DNA from: an uncultured Bacteroidota bacterium
GTDB lineage: Bacteria > Bacteroidota > Bacteroidia > B-17B0 > Aurantibacillaceae
Length of the DNA: 64,000 bases
Assembly: GCA_937873155.1 (NCBI GenBank)
Contig: CALMVZ010000026.1
Coordinates: 186,001-250,000 of the forward strand
Reading direction: 5' to 3'
Positions within the stretch are counted from its first letter, which is position 1. The number at the start of each line of letters is the position of its first letter. The notes below the pieces were generated by a model that made no database searches, was not told the DNA's origin, and saw only the letters and a list, made by a program, of their open reading frames with translations. The translations under genes and the position numbers were made by a program. This document shows, piece after piece, positions 33,179 to 42,232 of this stretch.

Positions 33179-35530
33179 TTACCTATTTAAAGACAGCTTT
33201 TTAACGATTCTACCCTCATTTGTACTGAGTTCAATAAAGTAAATACCTGCCTGTAAATGATGCAACTGCAGGGTTTTGCCCGGCTCATTCGCTTCCAGTT
33301 TATCGGCTTTTATTACTTCTTGTCCTAAGCCATTAAATAGCTTAACAGTATACATGGTTTCGCCGGTATTCTTTAAAGTTATTTGTCCATTACTTGGGTT
33401 AGGGAAGATAGCCACATTATCTTCAATAGTGATCTGGTCAACGCCGGCTGTAACGGTATTGATCTTTCTTACTAAAAAGTCATCAATATAAAAACCATCA
33501 AGATTATAGCCGCCATCTGTGGTCAAAATAAACCGCACTAAAAGATTTTGCCCCAGGTATCCGTTCAGATTGATCTCTTCTTTCACAAATAATTCCTGAA
33601 GTCCATCATACATTGGAGTTGTTCCACCAAATGAAGCCGGTGCAGTTTCGTATTTACCGCAAATAGGGAACCATGATGATCCGCCGTTAGTACTTCCCTG
33701 GATAACTACTTCATCATAATTTTTCTCTAATGCAAATCTGGTCCAGTATTGCATATGCGCATAACTTGCGCCGGAAAGATTTAAGCTGCTGGTTAAACGA
33801 ACCGTTTTGTTTTGGTTGCTTGAATAATTTCCACTAGGACTATCAGTGATACTTGCGGGCGCAGAGTGGAATTTTGTTGTTGAATTTCCCCAGCCGCCTG
33901 CGATCCAATTTGTAGCGATGGTATTACATGGGTCATTTAAAACTGTTACAGTAGGCCCGTAAACTTTACTGATAGTATCACGGTGAACATAAAAACCATT
34001 ATCGATAGCAAGAATATATTTCACAGTTTGTCCTGGCGTTAAACCACCACTTAATGTAAATGAGATAGAATCGGATTTAGTTTGATTCAATAACATACCT
34101 GTATAAACTTTCGGAGACCCTGTAGTAGCAATTCCTAAACCTACCGGTGCAATGGATACTGTAAAATTTCCGTTTTGTAAACCTAAACGCTGAATGTCGT
34201 ATTGAATGTAACCGGTTGTGTTAAAAAAGAAATGGTCGCGCTGATCAGTTACATGCGCAAAGTTCGTAACGAGTTTAGCCAGATTTAAATTTTGATTGAA
34301 AGTGGTTTTACAAATATCAATGATACGCGATGTTGCCGGCCAGAATCCGTCGTTTGATGAGCCGGCTTCAGGTGTCATTGCTAAAATTTTTGGTTTTGAA
34401 GTTTGTTCACCGTACATCCAATCATCACTATCGCCATTGGTAACGTATTGCACGGTTTGATCTCCTGTTCCATATAAGAAACGGCTGGTCTCACACATTA
34501 AAATACTCCAGTTCACAAAAGTTGTTGAATCGGGAGTATATAAACTTGGTAAATAACCCCACGGATAAATCAATAAATTACTATAAGTATGAGCATTTAA
34601 AGCGGTTTGAAATTGACGCGCATTGCAAAAATTGCGGATGGCTTGTGTTTCCGGTTCTGAGAATGCTGCAGTTCCGCGATAGGTATCGGAACTTGAATTC
34701 GGAGAAGATCCCACATTATCATAACCCCAGAAATATCCATAATTACGGTTAAGATCAACGCCAAAAGTACTACCGTTATTTCTCCTGTTCTTACGCCACA
34801 TGCCACCGCCGCCAGGATTTGTTAAGCGGTTATATTCATAACCATCCGGATTTACACATGGAACAAAGAACATTTCGGTATTATCCACTAAGAATTTTAC
34901 ATCCGGATTTGTTGCGTAGTTCTCTAACAGATACCACATATAAAAAATTAGTTGCGAAATGGAAGCCGCTTCCCGTGCATGATGCATTGCATTATAAAGA
35001 ACTTCAGGTTCGCTTTCATCAATGTTAGGGTTATCAGAAATTTTTAAATACCAGATGCTACGGCCTTCAACACTTAGCGGACTTAACGCTGCTTTAGCTG
35101 TGATTAAAGTTGGATAGAGCAAAGTCATGCTGTCTAAAATATTCTGCATTTCATTCAGTGTAAAATAACCACCCATTGTACCCAAATGGAATTTGGATGG
35201 TTTTACAACTGTCGGGTCATTGCATAATCCTGCCAGCGAAACTTTATTTTCATAATCCTGTTTGATGCGGTTCTCGTAAAAAGACGCCATATCACTGATG
35301 AGGACATTATAACTGATATTGTTCTGTTTTAAAACAGCAACTTCCGAATCTGAGATCTCAGTGATCACGGAAGTACCCTTCCTTTCGGCATGATCGATAG
35401 TGATACCAAGTTGTGACAGTTGCGGAATTAATCCTTCACCACCGGTAATTTCTATTTTATGATATTTCTCGGTTTGTGAATTAGCAGTAAAGAATGCTAA
35501 AAATAAAAAGGTAGATAAAATTTTCTTCAT
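33179..35530 (-). CDS. T9SS-secreted M14 zinc carboxypeptidase
   Basis: 783 residues. Signal peptide MKKILSTFLFLAFFTANSQT, then a prodomain-like region, then the M14 catalytic domain (about 120-420). Zinc ligands are His and Glu in NAMHHAREAAS and a later His in ALNAHTYSNLLIYPWG; the catalytic Glu is in MTPEAGSSNDGFW. A beta-sandwich region follows (LNLSGASYAHMQYWTRFALE, with acidic LDGFYIDDF), and the protein ends in a type A T9SS domain (IFPNPSNGQITLKN, GIYFIELSTNEGRIVKKLSL). It probably trims peptides outside the cell as a nutrient enzyme. A single gene with no close operon partner. Confidence 0.93.
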   Translation of the reverse strand: MKKILSTFLFLAFFTANSQTEKYHKIEITGGEGLIPQLSQLGITIDHAERKGTSVITEISDSEVAVLKQNNISYNVLISDMASFYENRIKQDYENKVSLAGLCNDPTVVKPSKFHLGTMGGYFTLNEMQNILDSMTLLYPTLITAKAALSPLSVEGRSIWYLKISDNPNIDESEPEVLYNAMHHAREAASISQLIFYMWYLLENYATNPDVKFLVDNTEMFFVPCVNPDGYEYNRLTNPGGGGMWRKNRRNNGSTFGVDLNRNYGYFWGYDNVGSSPNSSSDTYRGTAAFSEPETQAIRNFCNARQFQTALNAHTYSNLLIYPWGYLPSLYTPDSTTFVNWSILMCETSRFLYGTGDQTVQYVTNGDSDDWMYGEQTSKPKILAMTPEAGSSNDGFWPATSRIIDICKTTFNQNLNLAKLVTNFAHVTDQRDHFFFNTTGYIQYDIQRLGLQNGNFTVSIAPVGLGIATTGSPKVYTGMLLNQTKSDSISFTLSGGLTPGQTVKYILAIDNGFYVHRDTISKVYGPTVTVLNDPCNTIATNWIAGGWGNSTTKFHSAPASITDSPSGNYSSNQNKTVRLTSSLNLSGASYAHMQYWTRFALEKNYDEVVIQGSTNGGSSWFPICGKYETAPASFGGTTPMYDGLQELFVKEEINLNGYLGQNLLVRFILTTDGGYNLDGFYIDDFLVRKINTVTAGVDQITIEDNVAIFPNPSNGQITLKNTGETMYTVKLFNGLGQEVIKADKLEANEPGKTLQLHHLQAGIYFIELSTNEGRIVKKLSLNR

Positions 35531-35609
35531 CAGGTAAATTTTAGATGAATGAAATTACAGAATTTAATCTGTAAAAACAACATCTGAACTTGCCTAAATC
35601 GATGAATCT

Positions 35610-37718
35610 CTAATAATTCATGTTTAAATTATACATCACGAAGCTCCACATATCACCAAATTCATCTATTTGCTTCGATGTAGGCTTTCCGGCACCATGC
35701 CCGGCATTCACATCAATTCGGATCAAAGCAGGATTTAAACCATCCGTATTTTCCTGCAAAGTAGCTCCGAATTTAAATGAATGCGCCGGTACAACACGAT
35801 CATCGTGATCGCCTGTTAAAATCATTGTAGCCGGATAAGAACCTTTTTTTACATTGTGTAAAGGCGAATATTTTAAAAGACATTCAAATTCTTCTTTGTT
35901 GTCACTGTTACCATAATCTACACTCCATGCGCGGCCAATAGTGAATTTGTGAAAACGTAACATATCTAAAACACCTACAGTCGGAAGCGCCACTTTTGCA
36001 ATTTTTGGTTCTTGTGTTATCACGGCGCCAATTAATAATCCGCCATTGCTTCGCCCATGGATCGCTAATTTATCATGATTGGTATAACGCTCCTGCACCA
36101 GCCATTTTGCAGCGAAAATAAAATCATCAAATACATTTTGTTTCCTGCATTTTGTTCCGGCTTTATGCCAGTCTTCTCCGTTCTCACCACCACCGCGGAT
36201 ATTGGCAACTGCATAAATCCCACCGGCTTCCAAGAACATCGCGTTACTTGCACTGAAATTCGGGGTGACAGAAATATTGAATCCGCCATAACCATAAAGA
36301 AAACATGGATTGTTGGCATTCTTTATCATTCCTTTTTTGTAGGTGATGAACATCGGAATTTTTGTTCCGTCTTTACTCTCATAAAAAACTTGCTCGGTGG
36401 TATATTCATCCGACTTAAAATCAATCTTTGGCTTGAAAGTTAATTTGCTGGTATCTCTTCCTTCTTTCGGGAATGTGTGAATATAATTTTTAGATGGGGA
36501 AGTAAATTGTACTACTGAATACGTAAAGAATTTAGAAGGACGTTCGGCATGCAGCTCATTTAATTTACAATAATCAGGAAGAGGAATTTCTTTTTCAAAT
36601 GTGCCATCGATCTTAAATAAATATAAATGGGAAGAGACATCTTTCAAATAATTTCCCAGGATTTTATTGTTACAGAAGGCAATGCTTTCCAAAAGATCAG
36701 CTTTTTCTCCTATCACATCTTTCCAACTGTCACCTTGTGGTTTGTTCATGTCGATCTTCACTAATTTATATTTTGGTGCTAACCAATTGGTGCGTACAAA
36801 CAAATTGGAACCTATATTCTCTATCACCTGGAAATCGTATTGGAAAGTCTGACTGATCATCACAAACTCGCTGTTGCCTTTGGAAAGATCTTTTACCATT
36901 ACCATTTCACCGCTGGTACTTTCGCTGGTATAAAGAATTAAAAAACGTTCATCGTGCGTAGTTTGTACACCGAAATTCCAGTTTGGGTGATCTTTAGCTT
37001 CGTAAATCAATTGGTCTTTATCCTGCGTCGTTCCAACAGTGTGAAAATATACTTTGTGATATTCGTTCTTCGCTGTATACGTTCCGTTTTTTGGCTCATC
37101 ATATCTGCTGTAATAAAAACCATTTCCTTTCCACGCAATACCTGAGAATTTTACCCACTTGATCACATCCGGCAGATCTGTTTTTTTCGAGATATCCATC
37201 ACATGAATTTCCACCCAATCACTGCCTGCTTTAGAAATTCCATAAGCCAAATGCTGAGAATTCTTTGAAATAGAAATTGTATTTAAAGAAGTTGTCCCGT
37301 CATTTGATAAAGTATTCGGGTCTAAAAGAATTTCACCTTTGTCGCAGCACGTATCTTTTTGAGTGTACAACACACTTTGATTTTGTAAACCGTTATTCTC
37401 GTACCAGAAAAAACGATCACCGCGTTTAAATGCAGGCGATTTTTTTTCGTAATCCCATAATTCTTTTAAGCGCCCTTTTATTTTATCACGGAACGGAATG
37501 GTGCTTAAATAGGAATTGGTTACCTTGTTTTGTTCAATTACCCATTTCTTTGTTTCCTCGCTGTTGTCATCCTCCAGCCAACGGTATGGATCTTCAATTT
37601 TCTTTCCGAAATAATCATCTGTCTGCTTTACTTTTTTTGTAACCGGGTAAGAAAAATTCACAACCTGCGCCTGTATTACAGAACCGCTGATAAAAAGAAA
37701 AAATAAGAGTTTCCGCAT
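35610..37718 (-). CDS. Prolyl oligopeptidase, S9 family
   Basis: 702 residues with a signal peptide (MRKLLFFLFISGSVIQAQ). It has the N-terminal seven-bladed propeller (DPYRWLEDDNSEETKKWV, WKGNGFYYSRYDEPKNGTY) and the C-terminal alpha/beta hydrolase. The catalytic triad is visible: Ser in HGRSNGGLLIGAV, Asp in ILTGDHDDRVVPAHSFK and His in NAGHGAGKPTSK. It cleaves after proline in short peptides, here probably in the periplasm. There is no T9SS domain, so it is not sent to the surface by that route. Divergent from the AlkD-like gene. Confidence 0.95.
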   Translation of the reverse strand: MRKLLFFLFISGSVIQAQVVNFSYPVTKKVKQTDDYFGKKIEDPYRWLEDDNSEETKKWVIEQNKVTNSYLSTIPFRDKIKGRLKELWDYEKKSPAFKRGDRFFWYENNGLQNQSVLYTQKDTCCDKGEILLDPNTLSNDGTTSLNTISISKNSQHLAYGISKAGSDWVEIHVMDISKKTDLPDVIKWVKFSGIAWKGNGFYYSRYDEPKNGTYTAKNEYHKVYFHTVGTTQDKDQLIYEAKDHPNWNFGVQTTHDERFLILYTSESTSGEMVMVKDLSKGNSEFVMISQTFQYDFQVIENIGSNLFVRTNWLAPKYKLVKIDMNKPQGDSWKDVIGEKADLLESIAFCNNKILGNYLKDVSSHLYLFKIDGTFEKEIPLPDYCKLNELHAERPSKFFTYSVVQFTSPSKNYIHTFPKEGRDTSKLTFKPKIDFKSDEYTTEQVFYESKDGTKIPMFITYKKGMIKNANNPCFLYGYGGFNISVTPNFSASNAMFLEAGGIYAVANIRGGGENGEDWHKAGTKCRKQNVFDDFIFAAKWLVQERYTNHDKLAIHGRSNGGLLIGAVITQEPKIAKVALPTVGVLDMLRFHKFTIGRAWSVDYGNSDNKEEFECLLKYSPLHNVKKGSYPATMILTGDHDDRVVPAHSFKFGATLQENTDGLNPALIRIDVNAGHGAGKPTSKQIDEFGDMWSFVMYNLNMNY

Positions 37719-37729
37719 AGTAAAATTTT

Positions 37730-37737
37730 TAAATTTG
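37730..37737 (+). promoter_or_regulatory. -7 box (TAAATTTG) for the AlkD-like gene
   Basis: TAAATTTG matches TAnnTTTG and ends 13 bases before ATG 37751, in the 32-base gap to the divergent S9 peptidase gene. No TTTG -33 box is seen. Confidence 0.5.
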
Positions 37738-37750
37738 TGCTGAAGAATTT

Positions 37751-38515
37751 ATGAGTAATAATAATAATTATATACATCACATACAACAAAGCTTAATTAA
37801 CAATGCTTCCAGATTAAATGCACAACAAATTCAGGGGATTGCTAATTACATGGGAACCAAACATAAGATCATTGGTGTAGGAACTGTAACCCAGCAGCAA
37901 TTAGCAAAGAAGATCTATGATCTGAAAATAGAAGAGATGGAACTTTATAAACTAATGCATGATGCTTTCACAACAAGCAATGTTTACGAAATCAAAAACG
38001 CAGCGCTTCTTTTAGCAGAATACAATTTTAAAAAAGGAGATAAGAAATTATTGTATAAGATATTGACATCATGGGTTGATCATGTTGATAATTGGGGGCA
38101 TTCAGATACGCTCTCAAAACTTCTGACCCGTTTTTTGGAAATGGAAGAGCATCAGAAACAATTCTTGAAGCTTCTTCAAAAATGGAATAAACATAAGAAT
38201 CCATGGCTCAGAAGACAGTCGATGGTGGCATTACTTTATTATGCGAGAACAAAAAATCAACACCCCCCGTTCAAAACCATTATTTCCCTGGTTTCAACGC
38301 AGTTAGAAGCGCAGGAATACTATGTTCAGAAAGGTTTGGGCTGGACTTTACGCGAATCTTATAACGTTTATCCCGAATTAACGTATAAATTCGTGTCTGA
38401 CAATTTTCATAAAGTGTCGCCGGTAGCTTTTACCGCGGCCATTGAAAAGATGTCGGAAAAAGAAAAAACCATTTTAAAACAAAAGCGTAAAGCCCACAGG
38501 GCTAAAAAGAAATAA
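37751..38515 (+). CDS. AlkD-like DNA alkylation repair protein (HEAT repeats)
   Basis: 254 residues, all-helical, with the HEAT-repeat pattern of the AlkD/AlkC family: AYNFKKGDKKLLYKILTSWV, VDNWGHSDTLSKLLTRFLEM, NPWLRRQSMVALLYYARTK and VQKGLGWTLRESYNVYPELT. The trailing WTLRE segment and the NWGHSD motif are typical of family members that remove bulky or cationic alkyl bases. The C-terminus is strongly basic (LKQKRKAHRAKKK). Whether it is an active glycosylase needs the active-site residues aligned; the family assignment is sound. The gene three bases downstream begins with GTG and may be coupled. Confidence 0.85.
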   Translation: MSNNNNYIHHIQQSLINNASRLNAQQIQGIANYMGTKHKIIGVGTVTQQQLAKKIYDLKIEEMELYKLMHDAFTTSNVYEIKNAALLLAEYNFKKGDKKLLYKILTSWVDHVDNWGHSDTLSKLLTRFLEMEEHQKQFLKLLQKWNKHKNPWLRRQSMVALLYYARTKNQHPPFKTIISLVSTQLEAQEYYVQKGLGWTLRESYNVYPELTYKFVSDNFHKVSPVAFTAAIEKMSEKEKTILKQKRKAHRAKKK

Positions 38516-38518
38516 TAC

Positions 38519-39460
38519 GTGAAATTCAGATCCTACATAATTTCTCTTATTAGTTTCCTCCTGCTTGTTCCATTTAAAGGGACCTCACAAAAATTATCTG
38601 CTAAAGATTACATAGAGCATTTTAAAGAAGATGCTGTAAAGGAAATGTGCCTCAATAAAATTCCGGCAAGCATTGTATTGGCACAAGCAATGTTCGAAAG
38701 TGCGAATGGGAACAGTGAACTCGCAAAAAATGCCAATAACCATTTCGGAATAAAATGTAAAAAAGAGTGGGGCGGCGAATCTTACGCAAAAGATGATGAA
38801 GAAGCTCAGGAATGTTTCCGTAAATACGGTTCTGTTCTTGAATCGTATACCGATCACAGCCTGTTCTTAAAGACCCGTCCGCGTTATGCTTTCTTATTTG
38901 ACATTCCGGTTACGGATTATAAAGCCTGGTGTTTAGGATTGAAAGAGGCCGGCTATGCCACCGATCCGAAATACGCGAAACGTTTGATAGATATCATTGA
39001 GAAATATAAATTGCATGAACTGGATAAACATCCGTTGATAGAAAAACCTGAATTCCCGGGAATGGAAATTGAAATGCCGGAATTGGATATCAGGGAAGTG
39101 TATAGGTTCAACCGTGGTAAATTCATTATCACCAAACAAGGCGATTCATTCTTTAAGATTTCTTCAGAATTCAATATTGAACTCGAAAAATTAATGGAGT
39201 TCAACGATCTGAACCGTGGCGATAAGATCGAGATAGGCCAGAAACTATTTTTAGAGCCAAAACGTGAAAAAGCAAAGGAACCATACCATGTAGTTCAAAA
39301 AGGAGAAACTTTAAGGGCAATTTCGCAAATCCATGGTATAAAACTGGCAATTTTGTGTAAAAACAACCATTTAAAGCCCGAAAATGAGCTAAAACCCGGT
39401 GAAATTTTATACCTGCGCGGGAAAAAACCTTTTGAGGCCCTCCACCTTACCTCAGACTAA
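38519..39460 (+). CDS. Secreted glucosaminidase (GH73) with two LysM domains
   Basis: 313 residues from the GTG at 38519. Signal peptide MKFRSYIISLISFLLLVPF, then a GH73 N-acetylglucosaminidase domain of about 150 residues with the catalytic Glu region in ASIVLAQAMFESANGNSELA and the motif NHFGIKC, then two C-terminal LysM domains (about 205-245, FNRGKFIITKQGDSFFKISS, and about 260-305, YHVVQKGETLRAISQIHG). It binds and cuts peptidoglycan, for growth, division or release. It starts 3 bases after the AlkD-like gene's stop. Confidence 0.92.
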   Translation: MKFRSYIISLISFLLLVPFKGTSQKLSAKDYIEHFKEDAVKEMCLNKIPASIVLAQAMFESANGNSELAKNANNHFGIKCKKEWGGESYAKDDEEAQECFRKYGSVLESYTDHSLFLKTRPRYAFLFDIPVTDYKAWCLGLKEAGYATDPKYAKRLIDIIEKYKLHELDKHPLIEKPEFPGMEIEMPELDIREVYRFNRGKFIITKQGDSFFKISSEFNIELEKLMEFNDLNRGDKIEIGQKLFLEPKREKAKEPYHVVQKGETLRAISQIHGIKLAILCKNNHLKPENELKPGEILYLRGKKPFEALHLTSD

Positions 39461-39524
39461 GCCAAGATAGGTTAGTTTTTTGGCCGTTTTTCCCTAAAAA
39501 CCCCTCATTTTTCGGTAAATCTTA

Positions 39525-39532
39525 TATCTTTG
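39525..39532 (+). promoter_or_regulatory. -7 box (TATCTTTG) for the PpiD-like gene
   Basis: TATCTTTG matches TAnnTTTG and ends 19 bases before the ATG at 39552. The upstream -33 box is not clear. Confidence 0.55.
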
Positions 39533-39551
39533 CAATCTTAATTTTTGACAA

Positions 39552-41801
39552 ATGAGCGTATTAGAAAGCATTCGTAGCCGCACCGGTCTTTTGGTGGGTT
39601 TAGTTGGTTTAGCCTTAGCTATTTTTATTCTTGAAAGTTTATTGGGTTCGGGCAGTACATTGTTCGGTTCTCAGAACACAACTGTTGGTACCATTGCAGG
39701 TTCGAACATTGAATATTCACAGTATTCAAATAAAGTAAATGAGCAGATCGCAATGGTAATGCAAAATAATCCGAATGCGAATGTGGATGATAATATGCGT
39801 ACCCAGATCAACGATATCGTTTGGAATCAGTTCATTTCTGATAAAGTAGTAAAACCCGAATATAAAAAAGTTGGTGTTTCAGTTTCTGAAGATGAATTGT
39901 ATGATCTTATGTTGGTTCATCCCCATCAAATGGTTTTACAACAGTTAACTGACAAGAACACAGGCCGTGTTCACGAGGTAGTTGCAACACCTGATGGGAA
40001 TCTGGACCTTATAAAATTAAATCAGTGGGTTAACGGAATGAATCCGGATGCGGAACGTTTCTGGATGAATTTAGAAACAGGAATTGCCGAATCACGTTTA
40101 GCAGAGAAATATGCTACCATCATTAAAAAAGGTTTATACGTAACAACTGCTGAAGCAAAAGAAGCCTACATTGCCCAGAACAAAACAATGAATGTTGGTT
40201 TTGTTATCAAGCGTTACGCTACAGTTTCTGATTCTGCAGTAAAAGTTACCGATGATGAAATTCAAAAATATTATAACGATCATCAATACGAATTCAGAAG
40301 TTATGAAACCACACGTAACATCGATTACATCAGTTTTGATGTGGTGCCAAGTGATAAAGATATGGCAGACCTTGAAGCCGATGCAAAACGTGCTGCTGAA
40401 GATTTTAAAACTAAGACAGCAAAAGAAGATTCATCTTTCATCGCACAGGAAAGTGAAGGCGGACAAATGGTGATCAGCGATCTTACCAAAAAAACAATGA
40501 TCATCCGCGATTCTTCAGTTTATACAGATCCTGCAGGAACAGTTTACGGTCCTTATAACGAAGGCGCTTATTTCAAGATCTATAAATTAGAAGCGATCAA
40601 TAACGTTGCTGACAGCGGTAAAGTAAGACACTTGCTCGTAGCTTATAAGGAAGCCGAGAGATCCCAGGTTACACGTACGAAAGAGCAGGCAAAAAAGTTA
40701 GCAGATAGTTTATTGACTTTGATAAAAGGAGGCGGAAGCTTTGATGCGTTAGTAGATGCTTACAGTGATGACGGAGGAAAACAAAAACCGAACGTTAACT
40801 TTTCAGATCCTGCTATCAAGGAGCAATTACCTCAAATTCTATTTGATGTAAAAGACACAACTGTATGGAGAGGTAAAGGCGGAAATTACGGATGGATCAA
40901 GGCAGAAGGGTCAGGAATGGCCCAGGCATTTTCTGAAGGAGCTACTCAGAATAAAAAAGGAGCTTTGTTCATTAAAGAATCGCAATTCGGTTACCACATC
41001 ATGGAAGTACTGGATGTTTCAAAAACAGGTTTCAATACTTACCGCGTAGCGCAGATCTTTAAACTGATCGCACCAAGTGCAGAAACAACAAAACAATATT
41101 ATAAAGCCGCAAGTGATTTCTCAGGACAAAATAATACGTCTGAGTTATTTGAGAAAGCCATCGACAAACAAAAATTAAATAAGCGTATTGCCGAGAATGT
41201 AAAAGAGAACGATAAAACTTTACCCGGTTTAGAAGGAGCAAAAGAACTTGTAAAATGGGTTTACACTGCAAATAAAGGTGATGTGTCTCCCCAGGTGTTT
41301 GAATTTAAAGATAAGTTCGTTGTTGCGCGCGTAACCGGAATTAAAGAAAAGGGAACTTTACCTTTAGAAGAAGTAAAAGAAGAAGTAACTAATAAAGCAC
41401 GCCAGGCAAAAAAAGCTGCTGAGTTCGTAAAAGAATTTACTGCTAAGGCAGGATCAGCTACTAAACTCGATGATGTTTCAGCTAAGATGGGAATCAAAAT
41501 TGAGACCAGCGAGAAATTAAATTTCGCTGCATTCAACGTTGGCGCAATGGGCCGTGAAGATGCTTTGGTTGGGACAGCTGCTGCTTTAAAAACAGGAACA
41601 GTTTCAAGACCGGTAATTGGTGATAATGGTGTTTTTGTTGTTGCAGTTGCAGAGATCGATCCGGGCCCTCCGGTAACGGATAATTACAAAGCTATGAAAC
41701 AACAAGCTGAACAAATGTTAGGTGGCCGTTCTGATTACGAAGTGTATAATGCACTCCGCGAAAAAGCGAACATTGAAGATCACCGAGCAAGATTTGAATA
41801 A
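39552..41801 (+). CDS. Membrane-anchored peptidyl-prolyl isomerase, PpiD/SurA-like
   Basis: 749 residues. One N-terminal membrane helix (LLVGLVGLALAIFILESLL) anchors it, with the rest in the periplasm. A SurA N-terminal-like chaperone region follows (GSNIEYSQYSNKVNEQIAMV) and a parvulin domain sits at about residues 340-450 (VRHLLVAYKEAERSQ, ADSLLTLIKGGGSFDALVDA, YGWIKAEGSG, FGYHIMEVLDV). A long, SurA/PpiD-type helical C-terminus completes it. Family role: folding of secreted and outer-membrane proteins at the Sec exit. A hairpin terminator follows at 41811-41837. Confidence 0.92.
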   Translation: MSVLESIRSRTGLLVGLVGLALAIFILESLLGSGSTLFGSQNTTVGTIAGSNIEYSQYSNKVNEQIAMVMQNNPNANVDDNMRTQINDIVWNQFISDKVVKPEYKKVGVSVSEDELYDLMLVHPHQMVLQQLTDKNTGRVHEVVATPDGNLDLIKLNQWVNGMNPDAERFWMNLETGIAESRLAEKYATIIKKGLYVTTAEAKEAYIAQNKTMNVGFVIKRYATVSDSAVKVTDDEIQKYYNDHQYEFRSYETTRNIDYISFDVVPSDKDMADLEADAKRAAEDFKTKTAKEDSSFIAQESEGGQMVISDLTKKTMIIRDSSVYTDPAGTVYGPYNEGAYFKIYKLEAINNVADSGKVRHLLVAYKEAERSQVTRTKEQAKKLADSLLTLIKGGGSFDALVDAYSDDGGKQKPNVNFSDPAIKEQLPQILFDVKDTTVWRGKGGNYGWIKAEGSGMAQAFSEGATQNKKGALFIKESQFGYHIMEVLDVSKTGFNTYRVAQIFKLIAPSAETTKQYYKAASDFSGQNNTSELFEKAIDKQKLNKRIAENVKENDKTLPGLEGAKELVKWVYTANKGDVSPQVFEFKDKFVVARVTGIKEKGTLPLEEVKEEVTNKARQAKKAAEFVKEFTAKAGSATKLDDVSAKMGIKIETSEKLNFAAFNVGAMGREDALVGTAAALKTGTVSRPVIGDNGVFVVAVAEIDPGPPVTDNYKAMKQQAEQMLGGRSDYEVYNALREKANIEDHRARFE

Positions 41802-41810
41802 CAAATTTTA

Positions 41811-41837
41811 AGCCCTGTGAAAGCGGGGCTTTTTTTT
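41811..41837 (+). terminator. Rho-independent terminator after the PpiD-like gene
   Basis: AGCCC...GGGGCT stem with a loop TGTGAAAGC followed by eight T's. It starts 10 bases past the stop and ends just before the ferredoxin ATG. Confidence 0.85.
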
Positions 41838-41842
41838 AACCT

Positions 41843-42172
41843 ATGAGCGATATCACTATCCAAATACAAAATCCGGATAATTCTTTAACTCCGTTACAGG
41901 CACCAACCGATATGGGTTTAAGCCTGATGGAATTTTTAAAAGGAAATGAATATGATATTTTAGCAACCTGCGGTGGAATGGCGTTGTGCGCTACGTGTCA
42001 TGTTGAGGTTGTAAAAGGTTTTGAGAATTTGAACGAGATCAGCAATGATGAATACGCAATGCTGGATACACTTCCGAATATTACGGATACTTCACGTTTA
42101 TCCTGCCAGTTAAAATTATCTCCGGAAATGGATGGAATGGTGGTGAAGATAATGGGTGATGGGTTGAGTTAA
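41843..42172 (+). CDS. 2Fe-2S ferredoxin, adrenodoxin-like
   Basis: 109 residues. The cluster ligands are visible as Cys-x5-Cys-x2-Cys in ATCGGMALCATCHVEVV and a fourth Cys in RLSCQLKLSPEMDG, the pattern of adrenodoxin/ISC-type vertebrate-like ferredoxins. It carries electrons for iron-sulfur assembly or hydroxylases; the partner is unknown. It lies behind a strong terminator, so it has its own promoter, which I cannot place clearly. Its stop is followed by a repeat-rich gap with a near-copy of the 13-mer (TGAGCTTGGCGAA). Confidence 0.9.
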   Translation: MSDITIQIQNPDNSLTPLQAPTDMGLSLMEFLKGNEYDILATCGGMALCATCHVEVVKGFENLNEISNDEYAMLDTLPNITDTSRLSCQLKLSPEMDGMVVKIMGDGLS

Positions 42173-42232
42173 TGGGTGAGCTTGGCGAACCTTGAGGAGG
42201 TGGGAAAAAAATGACGCTGAGCCTGCCAAGCG